From Cohnella abietis (GTDB taxonomy: Bacteria > Bacillota > Bacilli > Paenibacillales > Paenibacillaceae), in contig NZ_AP019400.1 of assembly GCF_004295585.1 (NCBI RefSeq), forward strand, positions 4,128,001-4,192,000: a stretch of 64,000 nt of DNA, written 5' to 3'. The notes beneath the pieces are model-generated. The model did no database searches, was not told the DNA's origin, and was given only the letters and a program-made list of their open reading frames with translations. A program made the translations under genes and the position numbers. How positions within the stretch are numbered: position 1 is the stretch's first letter; each line of letters begins with the position of its first letter. Of this stretch, positions 8,991 through 18,061 are shown in pieces.

Positions 8991-9216
8991 TCTGGTTCTT
9001 CCTCCTATCCAATACTCGCCTTTACTACTGGTTATGGCTCTTTCAAGACTATTTTATACTGAAAGGATAAAATCCCCTATATACTATACTGATTTTGGAA
9101 AAGAAAATCATAGGTTTCGTCTCTGTTACTCAGGTTTTCATGGGAGTCGAAAGCTACCGTTGCGCCATCTTGTAAAACCATCTCTATGAAGACTATGCGA
9201 CTGGTGAGTAGCACAG
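8991..9216. other. Intergenic region upstream of the nucleotidase
   Basis: About 225 bases with no supported gene. It must hold the minus-strand nucleotidase promoter; TATACT-like sequences around 9080 are possible -10 elements. I see no repeat or structured RNA. Confidence 0.4.
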
Positions 9217-9241
9217 CAAAAAGACACCCATCAAGGTGTCT
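9217..9241 (-). terminator. Terminator downstream of the mrp operon
   Basis: On the minus strand AGACACC-TTGATG-GGTGTCT is followed by TTTTTGC. It lies about 150 bases after the last gene of the mrp transcript. Confidence 0.7.
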
Positions 9242-9390
9242 CATCGCATAATATTGGTGGATGTTTGGTAAGATTGCTTAATGCCTTGCGGGGCGACCTT
9301 ACGTTTCTTCATTCGTTAAAACGCTATGCGCGTCATTTTATACATTCTTGCTCAGGAACAGGGATGGCCCCAGCAGCGTTGCCACTTCTG

Positions 9391-10380
9391 TTAGTTCAGA
9401 TGCTCGTATCCGTCCTTGAACCGCAATACCCATTCAAAGGAAAGCTGTCCCGCCGATTTGCGGGTGAGCTTCAGTTCCGGATAATCTTTGGCAAAATCGA
9501 TCGTATAGAGCAACGAGTATTGTACATACGGCGATGTCTCTCCGGCGCTGGCCTTGTCGCTCGGCACATGCTGATCGGGATCGAAGCCGTTGTCGCGGGC
9601 AAATTGCTCCAGCGTCACAGAGTTGTCGATTTGACCGGAAGCGCGTGCTACCTTGTAATGATCCTCAATCTCCCCATACTGACCCGAACGCGGCGTCGCT
9701 TGCTGAGTCACATCGATCTCATCATAGACTGCGCCGCCTTTTTTGATTCGAATCAGCGCCTTCTCTAGTTCTGTTCCGGGTATTCCCAAATCCTTTAATA
9801 AAAAAGAGAAGTCGGCATTCAACCGTTCATCGGAAATCCCGGTGCCCGTACTCCCGTTGTCCACACGGTTACGATACACATCGTCGAACAGAGGCAGCCG
9901 ACGCATCTCGACGTTCAGTTGCTTCTGCCCTGCGTCACTCTGCTCCCACACTGTCAGCTCGTAATTGTGCTCCAGCGACAGTTCCAGCTCTGTTCCGTAT
10001 TGCATGCCTCCTTGATGGTCCAGTACCGCTTCCAATGGTTCAACCTGACCATCGTGGCGCATAGATACCGAAATGACTGCGGAGGACGACATTTCTTTCA
10101 ACGCAACCTGCAGCCTAACCTTCGCTTTCTTCTGCACCAGATCAGCCTCAGTTAATGCATAGTCTAACCGCTCTACCTTGTCGGACTGGGCGGTCAGTTC
10201 TCGCTTGATGCCGTTTACTATCTGGCTTTCCAGCAGTTGCACCTGCTGCTGCAGCCCACGGATTTCCATGCCAGTCTTGTTGTCATTGCTGTGAATCGCG
10301 CCATTGGTCCTGTAGCCAATGTACAGAACAGCCAGTATATTAACGACCAGTAACACCATAATCACTTTTGATCTATCCAT
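9391..10380 (-). CDS. Membrane-anchored protein of unknown function, end of mrp operon
   Basis: 329 residues that I do not recognise. Residues ~5-23 (KVIMVLLVVNILAVLYIGYR) form one transmembrane helix. Residues ~40-95 look like a coiled coil (GLQQQVQLLESQIVNGIKR, KVERLDYALTEADLVQKKA), and the remainder is a soluble, probably extracellular, mixed alpha/beta region with several strand-like segments. The start overlaps the 3' end of mrpG by 19 bases, so it is translated from the mrp transcript. It could be an accessory or assembly factor for the antiporter, but nothing in the sequence proves this. Confidence 0.75.
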   Translation of the reverse strand: MDRSKVIMVLLVVNILAVLYIGYRTNGAIHSNDNKTGMEIRGLQQQVQLLESQIVNGIKRELTAQSDKVERLDYALTEADLVQKKAKVRLQVALKEMSSSAVISVSMRHDGQVEPLEAVLDHQGGMQYGTELELSLEHNYELTVWEQSDAGQKQLNVEMRRLPLFDDVYRNRVDNGSTGTGISDERLNADFSFLLKDLGIPGTELEKALIRIKKGGAVYDEIDVTQQATPRSGQYGEIEDHYKVARASGQIDNSVTLEQFARDNGFDPDQHVPSDKASAGETSPYVQYSLLYTIDFAKDYPELKLTRKSAGQLSFEWVLRFKDGYEHLN

Positions 10381-10802
10381 AGTGCCTCCTTGTCTCGTGT
10401 CGTCTGATAATTAACTATTTCGGCCTTATCTTCTACCTCGACGATTTCATTCTCCATATAATAGTCCTTCAACTCATCTTGGACGCTCTGGTCGGCTAAC
10501 GGCACCTGATCGCGGTAAGCGGCGCGACAGATCACATGGGCGGCCACTGGAGCTGTCAAAAATACAAAGAAGATTCCCAAAACGAGGCGAATACTAAAGA
10601 AACCGTCAGATATTAAGAAATACAGCAATGTTCCAAGGAGCGCGCACAGCACGCCAAGTGTAGAGCTTTTGGATGCAGCATGAGATCTTGTGTACACATC
10701 GGGTAACCGCACAATTCCGATCGCGCTGATCAAGCTAAATATGGCTCCTATGAGAATGAGGACGGCCCCGACTACTTCACCTATTTCACCGTTTACGTTC
10801 AA
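10362..10802 (-). CDS. mrpG: Na+/H+ antiporter subunit G
   Basis: About 146 residues. Three membrane helices with the MrpG/MnhG signature IGIVRLPDVYTRSHAASKSSTLG. The C-terminal hydrophilic tail, ~50 residues after the last helix, is longer than in many homologues. I favour the TTG start at 10802 because AGAGGTG lies 6 bases upstream; an in-frame start at 10838 would overlap mrpF by more than 50 bases. It is the last core subunit of the Mrp complex, which exchanges cytoplasmic Na+ for external H+. Confidence 0.9.
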   Translation of the reverse strand: MNVNGEIGEVVGAVLILIGAIFSLISAIGIVRLPDVYTRSHAASKSSTLGVLCALLGTLLYFLISDGFFSIRLVLGIFFVFLTAPVAAHVICRAAYRDQVPLADQSVQDELKDYYMENEIVEVEDKAEIVNYQTTRDKEALWIDQK

Positions 10803-11067
10803 TAACAACACCTCTTTCAATAAATCTGGCAAAGGCAACGGTACCGATAAATGAAAGAATCCCGATTAGCAATATGAGATCAAAAAAGGCATGTGTGTGC
10901 AGCAGCACGGAGAATACGGCAGTACTGGCGATCAAAATAATACCGATGGAATCCAAAGCTTGAACGCGGTCTGCACTGGATGGGCCTTTAATAATCCGAT
11001 ATAAATTGGCTAGCATGGCCAGCACTAAAATACATAATGCTATGACCAACACCGTTTTAAATATCAT
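10786..11067 (-). CDS. mrpF: Na+/H+ antiporter subunit F
   Basis: 93 residues, the usual length. Three helices with the family motif RIIKGPSSADRVQALDSIG between the first and second, and LLIGILSFIGTVAFARFIERG at the end. It overlaps mrpE by 4 bases at its start and mrpG at its end, showing tight coupling. Confidence 0.93.
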   Translation of the reverse strand: MIFKTVLVIALCILVLAMLANLYRIIKGPSSADRVQALDSIGIILIASTAVFSVLLHTHAFFDLILLIGILSFIGTVAFARFIERGVVIERKR

Positions 11068-11543
11068 TTTCTCGTCACATCCTTTATCGCTTTTTCAAAA
11101 ACAGATTTTGATTTTAATACAGAATCCTTGGATTCGGGCATGTTCAGACCGTGAATGTACAGCACCTTTGAATCAGGGCTTACCTCCATAATGACCGAAC
11201 CTGGCGTTAAACAAATTAATAAGGATAGGAGCGTAATTTCCAGATCTCCCTCCAAATCGGTTTCGACCTTGAAAATTCCCGGCTTGACATCGATTTTGGG
11301 ACGGAGCACGTGCTTCATGACCATCATCGCAGAAATATTCAGCTCATGAATAAACAGAATGAACAGCTTGCCGACTGCGGCTAGCGTAAATAGATAAAAC
11401 GGTTTTTTAAAGAATCGGCGGATGCACATTAAAATAAACAGACCAACAAAGTAACCGCTGATAAAGTTTAATATACTCATTTCCTCTAGCAGAAACATCC
11501 ACAAGTAGGCGATGAATATGTTGAGTAGCACCTGAACGGGCAT
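11064..11543 (-). CDS. mrpE: Na+/H+ antiporter subunit E
   Basis: 159 residues. N-terminal hydrophobic helices, then the family region LLSLLICLTPGSVIMEVSPD followed by YIHGLNMPE, diagnostic of MrpE/MnhE. The stop overlaps the start of mrpF by 4 bases. Part of the membrane Mrp complex. Confidence 0.93.
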   Translation of the reverse strand: MPVQVLLNIFIAYLWMFLLEEMSILNFISGYFVGLFILMCIRRFFKKPFYLFTLAAVGKLFILFIHELNISAMMVMKHVLRPKIDVKPGIFKVETDLEGDLEITLLSLLICLTPGSVIMEVSPDSKVLYIHGLNMPESKDSVLKSKSVFEKAIKDVTRK

Positions 11544-11557
11544 GGCTGTTTCCCCCT

Positions 11558-13033
11558 TTATTCAAACACGGCCTTAATATACAAGCTTGGATTCAACAAT
11601 TCTTTCGCAGCTTGGTCTACGTAACCCGTAATCGCCTCAGCGCCAATTCCCATAGCAACACTAGCAACCGTCAATAGAGCGATTGGAAACAACAAGCCTT
11701 TCGTCGTCCCCTTCTCCTCATCAACGCTTAGAATCGTTTCGCCCCAGAAAGCGTTCATAAACAATTTAATCATCGAATACAGGATGAACAAGCTGGCCAG
11801 CAGCCCGATTGCTCCAAGCCAATAATAACCAGATTCAAAGACGCCTTGCGTCGTAAATACTTTACCAAGGAAACCGCTTAGCGGCGGAATCCCGACCATA
11901 GACAAAGCTGCAATGAAGAACATCCAGCCTAATTGGGGGTGAAGACGAATCAAGCCGCTAATTTTTCTCAAGTCGCTTGTACCTGTGAGATGAACAATCG
12001 TTCCCCCAATCATGAAAACAAGCCCCTTAATCAGCACATCGTGAATCAAATAATAAATAGACCCCGTTAGACCGGTGGTTGTAAAAGAGACGAGTCCAGT
12101 CATAATAAATCCAACGCTTATAACCACATTATAGGTTAATATTTTTCTCAAATCCCAAAAACCGATCGCTCCGAGTGCGCCTAGTACCATTGTAATAGCG
12201 GCTAATATCCCGATAAACAGATGGGTAATCTGCGGTTCATGATAAAAGATGAGCGTAAACATTCTGAAAATGGCGTATATCCCTACCTTAGTGAGCAATG
12301 CAGCGAAAATAGCAGCGATTGCCGTTGGGGGTACGCTATATGATCCGGGTAGCCAGAAAAAGAGCAATAATCCCGCTTTCATGGCGAAAACGATCAGGAA
12401 TAATAATGCGACGGTAGTAATTAACCCATCCTGACCAATCTCTGCAATCCGCATCGATAAATGGGCGAGGTTCAATGTACCGGTCATAGAATATAAATAA
12501 GCAACACCAATCAAGAAGAACGCCGATGCAATAATGTTCGTAAAAATATATTTCAACGACTCGCGAAGCTGTCTCTGGGCTCCCCCCAATGTGATCAATA
12601 CATAGGAAGCAATCAGAAACATTTCAAAAAAGACATATAAATTGAATAAGTCCCCTGTCAAGAACGAACCATTGACACCTGTAATCAAAAACAAAAATAG
12701 AGGATAGAAATATAGTTTTTCTTGTTTTCGGCCAATCGATGAAAAAGCATAAATTAAGCAACATACCGAGACGATAGAGGTAGCCAAAAGCAGCAAAGCA
12801 CTGAACATATCACCGACGAGACTAATGCCGTAAGGCGCTTCCCAACCACCCAATTGTAAGGTTTGAATACCGCCATCTCTGATCTGATTCATCAATAGAA
12901 CTGAAATGACACTGGTAGCTAGCAATGCAGCCAGACTAAGAATCCGCTGAAGCTTAATATTTTTCTGGAATATAATAAGGAGCATCCCCGTCAATAGAGG
13001 AATGATAACCGGCGCGATCAACAAATTATTCAT
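11558..13033 (-). CDS. mrpD: Na+/H+ antiporter subunit D
   Basis: 491 residues, about 14 membrane helices, homologous to the respiratory complex I antiporter-like subunits (NuoM/NuoN). Visible hallmarks are FEMFLIASYVLITLGG, the lysine-bearing helix LIVFAMKAGLLLFFWLPGSY, and TGLTGSIYYLIHDVLIKGLV. It is one of the two large proton-conducting subunits. Its start overlaps the mrpC stop by 4 bases. Confidence 0.95.
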   Translation of the reverse strand: MNNLLIAPVIIPLLTGMLLIIFQKNIKLQRILSLAALLATSVISVLLMNQIRDGGIQTLQLGGWEAPYGISLVGDMFSALLLLATSIVSVCCLIYAFSSIGRKQEKLYFYPLFLFLITGVNGSFLTGDLFNLYVFFEMFLIASYVLITLGGAQRQLRESLKYIFTNIIASAFFLIGVAYLYSMTGTLNLAHLSMRIAEIGQDGLITTVALLFLIVFAMKAGLLLFFWLPGSYSVPPTAIAAIFAALLTKVGIYAIFRMFTLIFYHEPQITHLFIGILAAITMVLGALGAIGFWDLRKILTYNVVISVGFIMTGLVSFTTTGLTGSIYYLIHDVLIKGLVFMIGGTIVHLTGTSDLRKISGLIRLHPQLGWMFFIAALSMVGIPPLSGFLGKVFTTQGVFESGYYWLGAIGLLASLFILYSMIKLFMNAFWGETILSVDEEKGTTKGLLFPIALLTVASVAMGIGAEAITGYVDQAAKELLNPSLYIKAVFE

Positions 13034-13365
13034 TGCTCATCTCCCCTTAATTGCTCCATGTCATCCGTCCCGAAGCTTTGATAGGCGCGATAACATAAAA
13101 CGAGTACTAGCGCTGTCACAGCAAAATTAATGACGATCGCAGTTAAAATTAATGCTTGAGGAATAGCATCCGTAAAATTCGCAACTTTCTCTCCCAGCAA
13201 AGGGGCGCTTCCCTTCTTCAGTCCACCAGAAGTGATGAGCAGCAGATTAACCGCATGGCCCACAATCGATGCTCCGAGCACAATTCGCAGTAGTTGCTTA
13301 GATAGAATCAAATAGGTTCCAATGGATATTAAAATGCCAACCAGTATGACCATTAGTGTCTCCAT
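13030..13365 (-). CDS. mrpC: Na+/H+ antiporter subunit C
   Basis: 111 residues with three helices, homologous to complex I subunit NuoK (VGILISIGTYLILSKQLLR, VGHAVNLLLITSGG, IVINFAVTALVLVLCYRAY). The ATG at 13365 has GAGG 9 bases upstream; a GTG at 13380 lies in the end of mrpB and is less likely. Its length matches family members. Confidence 0.93.
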   Translation of the reverse strand: METLMVILVGILISIGTYLILSKQLLRIVLGASIVGHAVNLLLITSGGLKKGSAPLLGEKVANFTDAIPQALILTAIVINFAVTALVLVLCYRAYQSFGTDDMEQLRGDEQ

Positions 13366-13366
13366 A

Positions 13367-13789
13367 TTAACGATCCTCACTTATGCTTAGAATAATATTG
13401 ACTGCGGTGCCTATAACAGCCAAAGCGACTCCGGTATCAAAAATCAAAGCAGACGCGAGCTCGGTATCTCCAAAGATCGGTAAATTATAATGACCGAAGA
13501 CCTGGGTTAAAAACGGTTTGCCAAATACCACGCTCACCATTCCGGTTCCAATCGCAATCAATACGCCGATCGCCGAAAGCTTTTTGAAATCCACTCGAAT
13601 ATTTTCCCTGATCTTATCGATTCCAAAAGAAAGATACAGTAGGACAATAGATGATGCCATACTAAGCCCCCCAATGAATCCCCCTCCCGGATGATGGTGA
13701 CCGTTCATAAATAGATAGATTGAGAAGGTCAATATAATCACGGCAGCTACTCGAGTTACACTTTTCAATATCACATCATTCGATTTCAT
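13367..13789 (-). CDS. mrpB: Na+/H+ antiporter subunit B
   Basis: About 140 residues. Starts at ATG 13789, with GGAGGGAG 4-5 bases upstream. Four helices with the family motif NGHHHPGGGFIGGLSMASSI. It overlaps the 3' end of mrpA by 14 bases. Confidence 0.93.
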   Translation of the reverse strand: MKSNDVILKSVTRVAAVIILTFSIYLFMNGHHHPGGGFIGGLSMASSIVLLYLSFGIDKIRENIRVDFKKLSAIGVLIAIGTGMVSVVFGKPFLTQVFGHYNLPIFGDTELASALIFDTGVALAVIGTAVNIILSISEDR

Positions 13790-16187
13790 TTTGCTCCCTC
13801 CTTTTGGAACGCTGATGAATGAATATATATACACCTAGTCCAGCAATGACCAGCACGGATATTTCCAGCATGGTATCGAATCCGCGGAAGTCCACTAATA
13901 TAGCGTTGACAATATTTTTGGCGCCCGCCAGCTCAAAGGCATTCTCAAAAAATGATGATATTGGTTTAAATAATTTATGTCCATTCGCGGACAATGCGAG
14001 CAGTGTTACCGTTAGACCCATGGCGATCGATATGACCAGATTCGTTAGTTTGAAAGGAATCCTCTGGATGCTTTTCGTAAGCTTCGGTAAATGATAGAAG
14101 CACAGCAAGAACAGAACCGTTGTCACAGTCTCCACCACCATTTGCGTTAATGCCAGGTCAGGAGCCCTAAAGATAACAAAGAACATAGAAACCATATAAC
14201 CTAAAGCGCCAAGTGCAACAATAGCCACAATCCGATTGCTGGCAAATAAGACAGTACCTGCGGAAATTATCATCCCGAGCACAAGCCCCACATCAAAAAT
14301 ACTGATGCCTGCATCACTTGTGAAATCGAACTGAATTCCATGGAGCAAAAGAAGCGAACTGATCAAAACAATGACAAAGAAAGAAAAAGTGTAGATCAGA
14401 TAATGTCTCAGCGAGCCTGTCATATACCGACTCGTTAGGGATGCAGATAGCCTCTCCGTACCTGATAAGCCTTGATTGTACAAATGATTCAACGTTAAGC
14501 CCTGCGGATAATTTCGCATGACCTGGATCCATCCCTTCGCTGTTTTGAAGAGTAGGAGACCGACAACAATAACACCGAATGTCATTACAAGCTCCGTATT
14601 AATTCCATGCCATGCGCTGATTTTCAGGTCGTAAAGAGTCGTCGGCATATTCGGTAAAATCGAAGTTAATGCCGGGGTGAGTATATACTTGCCCAATACA
14701 TTCGGGAAGAAGAAAATGAGTATAACGAGTAACGCCAAAATAGCTGGTGAAAACAGCATCCCCCAAGGCGCTTCATGCACTTTTCGTGTCAATTTTTCAG
14801 GACGATATTGTCCACCAAAGGTTTTGAATACAAAAATCATGCAATAAACAAAAGTAAATATGCTGGCTACCCAAGCAATGATCGGAAACAGGATACCCAT
14901 GCTGCCCAAACCGAAAATACCGGCTTTTGACACTTCATTCACCGCTGCAAAAAACATTTCCTTACTCAAAAATCCGTTAAACGGCGGTAATCCCGCCATA
15001 GATAAACCGCCAATCAAAGCGATCGTAAACGTAATCGGCATGACTTGCATCAAACCGCCTAAATAGCGAATATCCCGTCGACCTGTCTCATGGTCAATAA
15101 TTCCGACAACCATAAACAAACTGCCTTTAAAGGTCGAATGATTAAACAGATGGAATAGGGCAGCAAATGTAGCTACCGTGAAGATTGTGCCACTCTCACC
15201 AGGTCCAAAATAGACTGCTAAAGAGCCGACCCCAAGCAAACACATGATTAATCCCAATTGACTAATTGTAGAATAAGCTAACATCGCTTTTAGATCGGTT
15301 TGTCTTACCGCCGTCAAAGAACCATAGAGCAGCGTAATGATACCAATCCCCGCCACAAGCCAGAACCACACCGAGCTCCCCCCGAATATCGGAGTCATAC
15401 GCGCCACTAAATAAATGCCAGCCTTGACCATTGTAGCCGAGTGGAGATAACTACTTACCGGAGTTGGTGCCTCCATCGCATCTGGTAACCAAATACCGAA
15501 CGGAAATTGCGCGGATTTCGTAAATGCACCGAGCAAAACACATAGCATCGCAGGAATAAACAATACATGACTTTGTATAACCTCCAGATTAGCTAGCATT
15601 TCCCGAATGCTGTAGGTATCCGCCATCATGATTAGCATAATAAACCCCGCTAACATGCCGAAACCGCCAAGGACAGTAATCAATAGCGCCTTCTGGGCGC
15701 CTTGGCGTGAGCTCTTGCGCTCGTACCAATAGGAGATTAATAAGAAGGAAGAAACGCTCGTTAACTCCCAAAATCCATATAGGACTAGGAGGTTATCTGA
15801 GAATACTACCCCCAGCATAGCACCCATGAACATGAGCAAATAAATATAGAAGTTATGGAGAGCCTCTCGAACCTTAGACATATAAAATATAGAATAAATA
15901 ATGACCAAGCTACCGACACCGCTGATGAGTAGACCAAATAACAGGCTGAGCCCATCCACATAGGAGATCATATTCAATTCAAGGGACGGAATCCAAGATA
16001 ATGTATACTTATATGTGTCGCCTGCAGCTACACCGGGTATATACTGTAACAAATAGACAAAAATAGACACAGGTACTAGTAAAACGAACCATCCCGTATG
16101 TACTTTGCGATTGAAATACTTATATAAAAAGGGAACAAGTATTGCACTGATCAACGGGAGAAAAATATAGGTATAGAACATAGTCAA
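13776..16187 (-). CDS. mrpA: Na+/H+ antiporter subunit A
   Basis: 803 residues, the usual size for MrpA. The N-terminal two thirds resemble complex I NuoL (GFWELTSVSSFLLISYWYE, FPFGIWLPDAMEAPTPVSSY, LFHLFNHSTFKGSLFMVVG), and the C-terminal part carries the extra MrpA region (APDLALTQMVVETVTTVLFL) and an MrpB-like tail. First gene of mrpABCDEFG. GGAGGAG lies before a TTG at 16187 and an ATG at 16181; either may be used. The order A-B-C-D-E-F-G is canonical for the group 1 operon. Confidence 0.95.
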   Translation of the reverse strand: MTMFYTYIFLPLISAILVPFLYKYFNRKVHTGWFVLLVPVSIFVYLLQYIPGVAAGDTYKYTLSWIPSLELNMISYVDGLSLLFGLLISGVGSLVIIYSIFYMSKVREALHNFYIYLLMFMGAMLGVVFSDNLLVLYGFWELTSVSSFLLISYWYERKSSRQGAQKALLITVLGGFGMLAGFIMLIMMADTYSIREMLANLEVIQSHVLFIPAMLCVLLGAFTKSAQFPFGIWLPDAMEAPTPVSSYLHSATMVKAGIYLVARMTPIFGGSSVWFWLVAGIGIITLLYGSLTAVRQTDLKAMLAYSTISQLGLIMCLLGVGSLAVYFGPGESGTIFTVATFAALFHLFNHSTFKGSLFMVVGIIDHETGRRDIRYLGGLMQVMPITFTIALIGGLSMAGLPPFNGFLSKEMFFAAVNEVSKAGIFGLGSMGILFPIIAWVASIFTFVYCMIFVFKTFGGQYRPEKLTRKVHEAPWGMLFSPAILALLVILIFFFPNVLGKYILTPALTSILPNMPTTLYDLKISAWHGINTELVMTFGVIVVGLLLFKTAKGWIQVMRNYPQGLTLNHLYNQGLSGTERLSASLTSRYMTGSLRHYLIYTFSFFVIVLISSLLLLHGIQFDFTSDAGISIFDVGLVLGMIISAGTVLFASNRIVAIVALGALGYMVSMFFVIFRAPDLALTQMVVETVTTVLFLLCFYHLPKLTKSIQRIPFKLTNLVISIAMGLTVTLLALSANGHKLFKPISSFFENAFELAGAKNIVNAILVDFRGFDTMLEISVLVIAGLGVYIFIHQRSKRREQNEIE

Positions 16188-16310
16188 GCGTACTCCTCCT
16201 TATTCATGACTTGTGCTTCCGTATATACAGGTTGACTCTTGTCGCAACATCAACTATAGTCTTACATAGTTTATCGAGTCCTAATACTAATATTGAGGTG
16301 AAATACTTAA
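16188..16310. promoter_or_regulatory. Divergent promoter region between mrpA and the KdpD-like gene
   Basis: 123 bases separate two divergent starts, so both promoters must lie here. I see no convincing operator, riboswitch or ydaO-type structure. Confidence 0.5.
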
Positions 16311-16994
16311 ATGATTAACGTATATAATGAGAGCATTCTTGTTTGCGTTTATTATGGTCCCAATAGCGAAAGACTAATCAAACGTGGCTGTGCAATCGCT
16401 AATATAATGAAAGCTCCGCTGTATATATTGACCATTGATCCGAAACCATTCGACGAACTGGATGCCGAGAAATTACTATATATCGAACAATGGAAAGAAT
16501 ATGCCCACTCTAACGCTACGGCTCAATTTATCATGAAGGATAATGAAAGCCGCCCTGTCTCTAAGATCATTGCGGAAGTAGCTAGAGATAACAACATTAC
16601 ACAGATCATTCTTGGTCAAACAGCGCACAGCCGATGGGAACAAATTACAAAGGGGTCTATCATTAATTCTTTGGTACGCGAGATTCCCTTTGTCGATCTG
16701 CATATCGTTTCCGTAGCCCGTTATATTCGGGATGAAGAAGGTAATTATCAAAAGGGAATTCGTGCTTATTTGATTAAAGATGGGAAGAATTATCAGCTAA
16801 CCTTCAGTCACAGAAAAGATACAGAATATGAAGGTATTTTCTTCAAAGAAGCTGATACTGATTTCGATAACGGAATTTTCCGTTTTATGAAAGATGCATC
16901 AACTTTACATGTTCTCGTAATTGACGGGATTGTCACTGAACTAACAAATGTAGATATTAATACAGCATTGGGTCTGGATGACTCTGTTAAGTAA
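16311..16994 (+). CDS. Stand-alone KdpD-type universal stress domain protein
   Basis: 227 residues. Residues ~8-135 match the universal stress (Usp) domain found inside KdpD sensor kinases: ILVCVYYGPNSERLIKRGCA, APLYILTIDPKP and IILGQTAHSRWEQITKGSII, the last resembling the nucleotide-binding end. No histidine kinase, KdpD N-domain or membrane segment is present, and the C-terminal ~85 residues (LIKDGKNYQLTFSHRKDTEY onwards) are unfamiliar. It is divergent from mrpA, so a role in sensing or buffering K+/Na+ state, perhaps through a bound nucleotide such as c-di-AMP, is plausible but inferred. It is followed by a good terminator, so it is monocistronic. Confidence 0.75.
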   Translation: MINVYNESILVCVYYGPNSERLIKRGCAIANIMKAPLYILTIDPKPFDELDAEKLLYIEQWKEYAHSNATAQFIMKDNESRPVSKIIAEVARDNNITQIILGQTAHSRWEQITKGSIINSLVREIPFVDLHIVSVARYIRDEEGNYQKGIRAYLIKDGKNYQLTFSHRKDTEYEGIFFKEADTDFDNGIFRFMKDASTLHVLVIDGIVTELTNVDINTALGLDDSVK

Positions 16995-17017
16995 AAGCTA
17001 ATAATAAAACTTACCTT

Positions 17018-17046
17018 CTCCGCATGTTCCAAGCGGAGATTTTTTT
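17018..17046 (+). terminator. Terminator of the KdpD-like gene
   Basis: Stem CTCCGC/GCGGAG with a 9-base loop followed by ATTTTTTTG. Confidence 0.8.
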
Positions 17047-17068
17047 GTATTTTCAAAACACAGATCTT

Positions 17069-17632
17069 TTATAAATTAACATCCACTTTAATTGTCCGCT
17101 TCTCAGTCCTGTCAATTCCCAGATACTTTAACGTTTCTGCTGTGGAATGATGATGCAAAATGGACTTTAAGATAGAGATGGCAACCCCTCTATAGTACGC
17201 ATGGTAGCCAAAAGTCTTTCTAAGAGTATTCGTCCCGATTTTCTCAGATATTCCTACCTCCCTTGCCGAGTGGTTAATAATTCGGTACGCCTGTTGACGG
17301 GTGATCGGACGACAATCCTTTTTGGATTTAAACAAATAATCCTCGGATTTCCAATCGACGTTCGCTAAATACTCGCTTAATATCTCCGCGATCTTGCTGT
17401 TTAAGTAATAAGCCTTTTCTTCTCCTGTCTTTTCATCCTTAAGGTAAAGAAACTGTTTAGCATTCTGGCCATCCCAAACGTCCTGTACAGTAAGATTGAG
17501 CAAATCGAGGAGACTAATCCCGGTGTTAATTCCCAAAACAAAAAGCAACAGATCCCTTACAGAGTGTTTTCTCAACTCCTCTTTCATCGCTTGTATGGTT
17601 TTTACGTCCCGAATTGGATTAACAAATTGCAC
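17069..17632 (-). CDS. Short tyrosine recombinase with altered catalytic residues
   Basis: 187 residues containing only the catalytic domain of the phage-integrase family. The box I region reads GINTGISLLDLLNL, with Ser40 where the first catalytic Arg normally sits (G-x-R). Box II reads GTNTLRKTFGYH, with Asn135 in place of the usual His but Arg138 kept. HHH at 160-162 and Tyr170 (TLKYLGI) are present. Small Firmicute integrases of this shape usually read GLRISD and GTHTLRK, so this copy has probably lost recombinase activity. It lies 1.3 kb from a tmRNA 3' fragment, so it may be the relic of an island that inserted in ssrA. Confidence 0.8.
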   Translation of the reverse strand: MQFVNPIRDVKTIQAMKEELRKHSVRDLLLFVLGINTGISLLDLLNLTVQDVWDGQNAKQFLYLKDEKTGEEKAYYLNSKIAEILSEYLANVDWKSEDYLFKSKKDCRPITRQQAYRIINHSAREVGISEKIGTNTLRKTFGYHAYYRGVAISILKSILHHHSTAETLKYLGIDRTEKRTIKVDVNL

Positions 17633-18061
17633 AGAGAATCCCTCCGAATAATGTTACTTAACTTAAGGTTAACAGATATTAAGTAACATAACAATTAAAA
17701 ACTCGCTCTATTTTATAAAAAAAATGACGGAAAGCATGTCATAAAAAATAAAAACACGACATAAGAAGCTTTCAATTGAACATGATACCCAGTCGGACAA
17801 GCACCTAATCAACAAGCTCCGATACCCTTAAATATTCTAGAATCATTAATCAGCATCAAGCGCACAATTATCACCGGAAACAAACGCATTCACTATTCAG
17901 CGAGCAAATTTTCGGGCATAAAAAAACAGGCATACCGCTGTGGGCATACCTGCTTTGAAACAATTTATGAGATTAATAATTTTCCTACTCATTTCAGAAT
18001 AGTTATCTATTAAACTGCCTATACATTTGAAAAAAAGGAAAAGTTATTTATCTTAACTCAT
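17633..18061. other. Intergenic region
   Basis: About 430 bases, AT-rich, with the putative terminator at 17921-17952 and no gene I can support. It contains the integrase promoter at its left end. Confidence 0.4.
17921..17952 (-). terminator. Minus-strand terminator
   Basis: On the minus strand CAGGTATGCC-CACAGC-GGTATGCCTG pairs completely when two G-U wobbles are allowed, and is followed by TTTTTTTATG. It ends transcripts coming from the small genes at 18.1-18.5 kb. Confidence 0.7.

Noticed and set aside
9265..9768. 167-residue plus-strand frame at the end of the mrp operon
   Set aside because: Mostly antisense to the 329-residue gene and crossing its stop; composition typical of a shadow.
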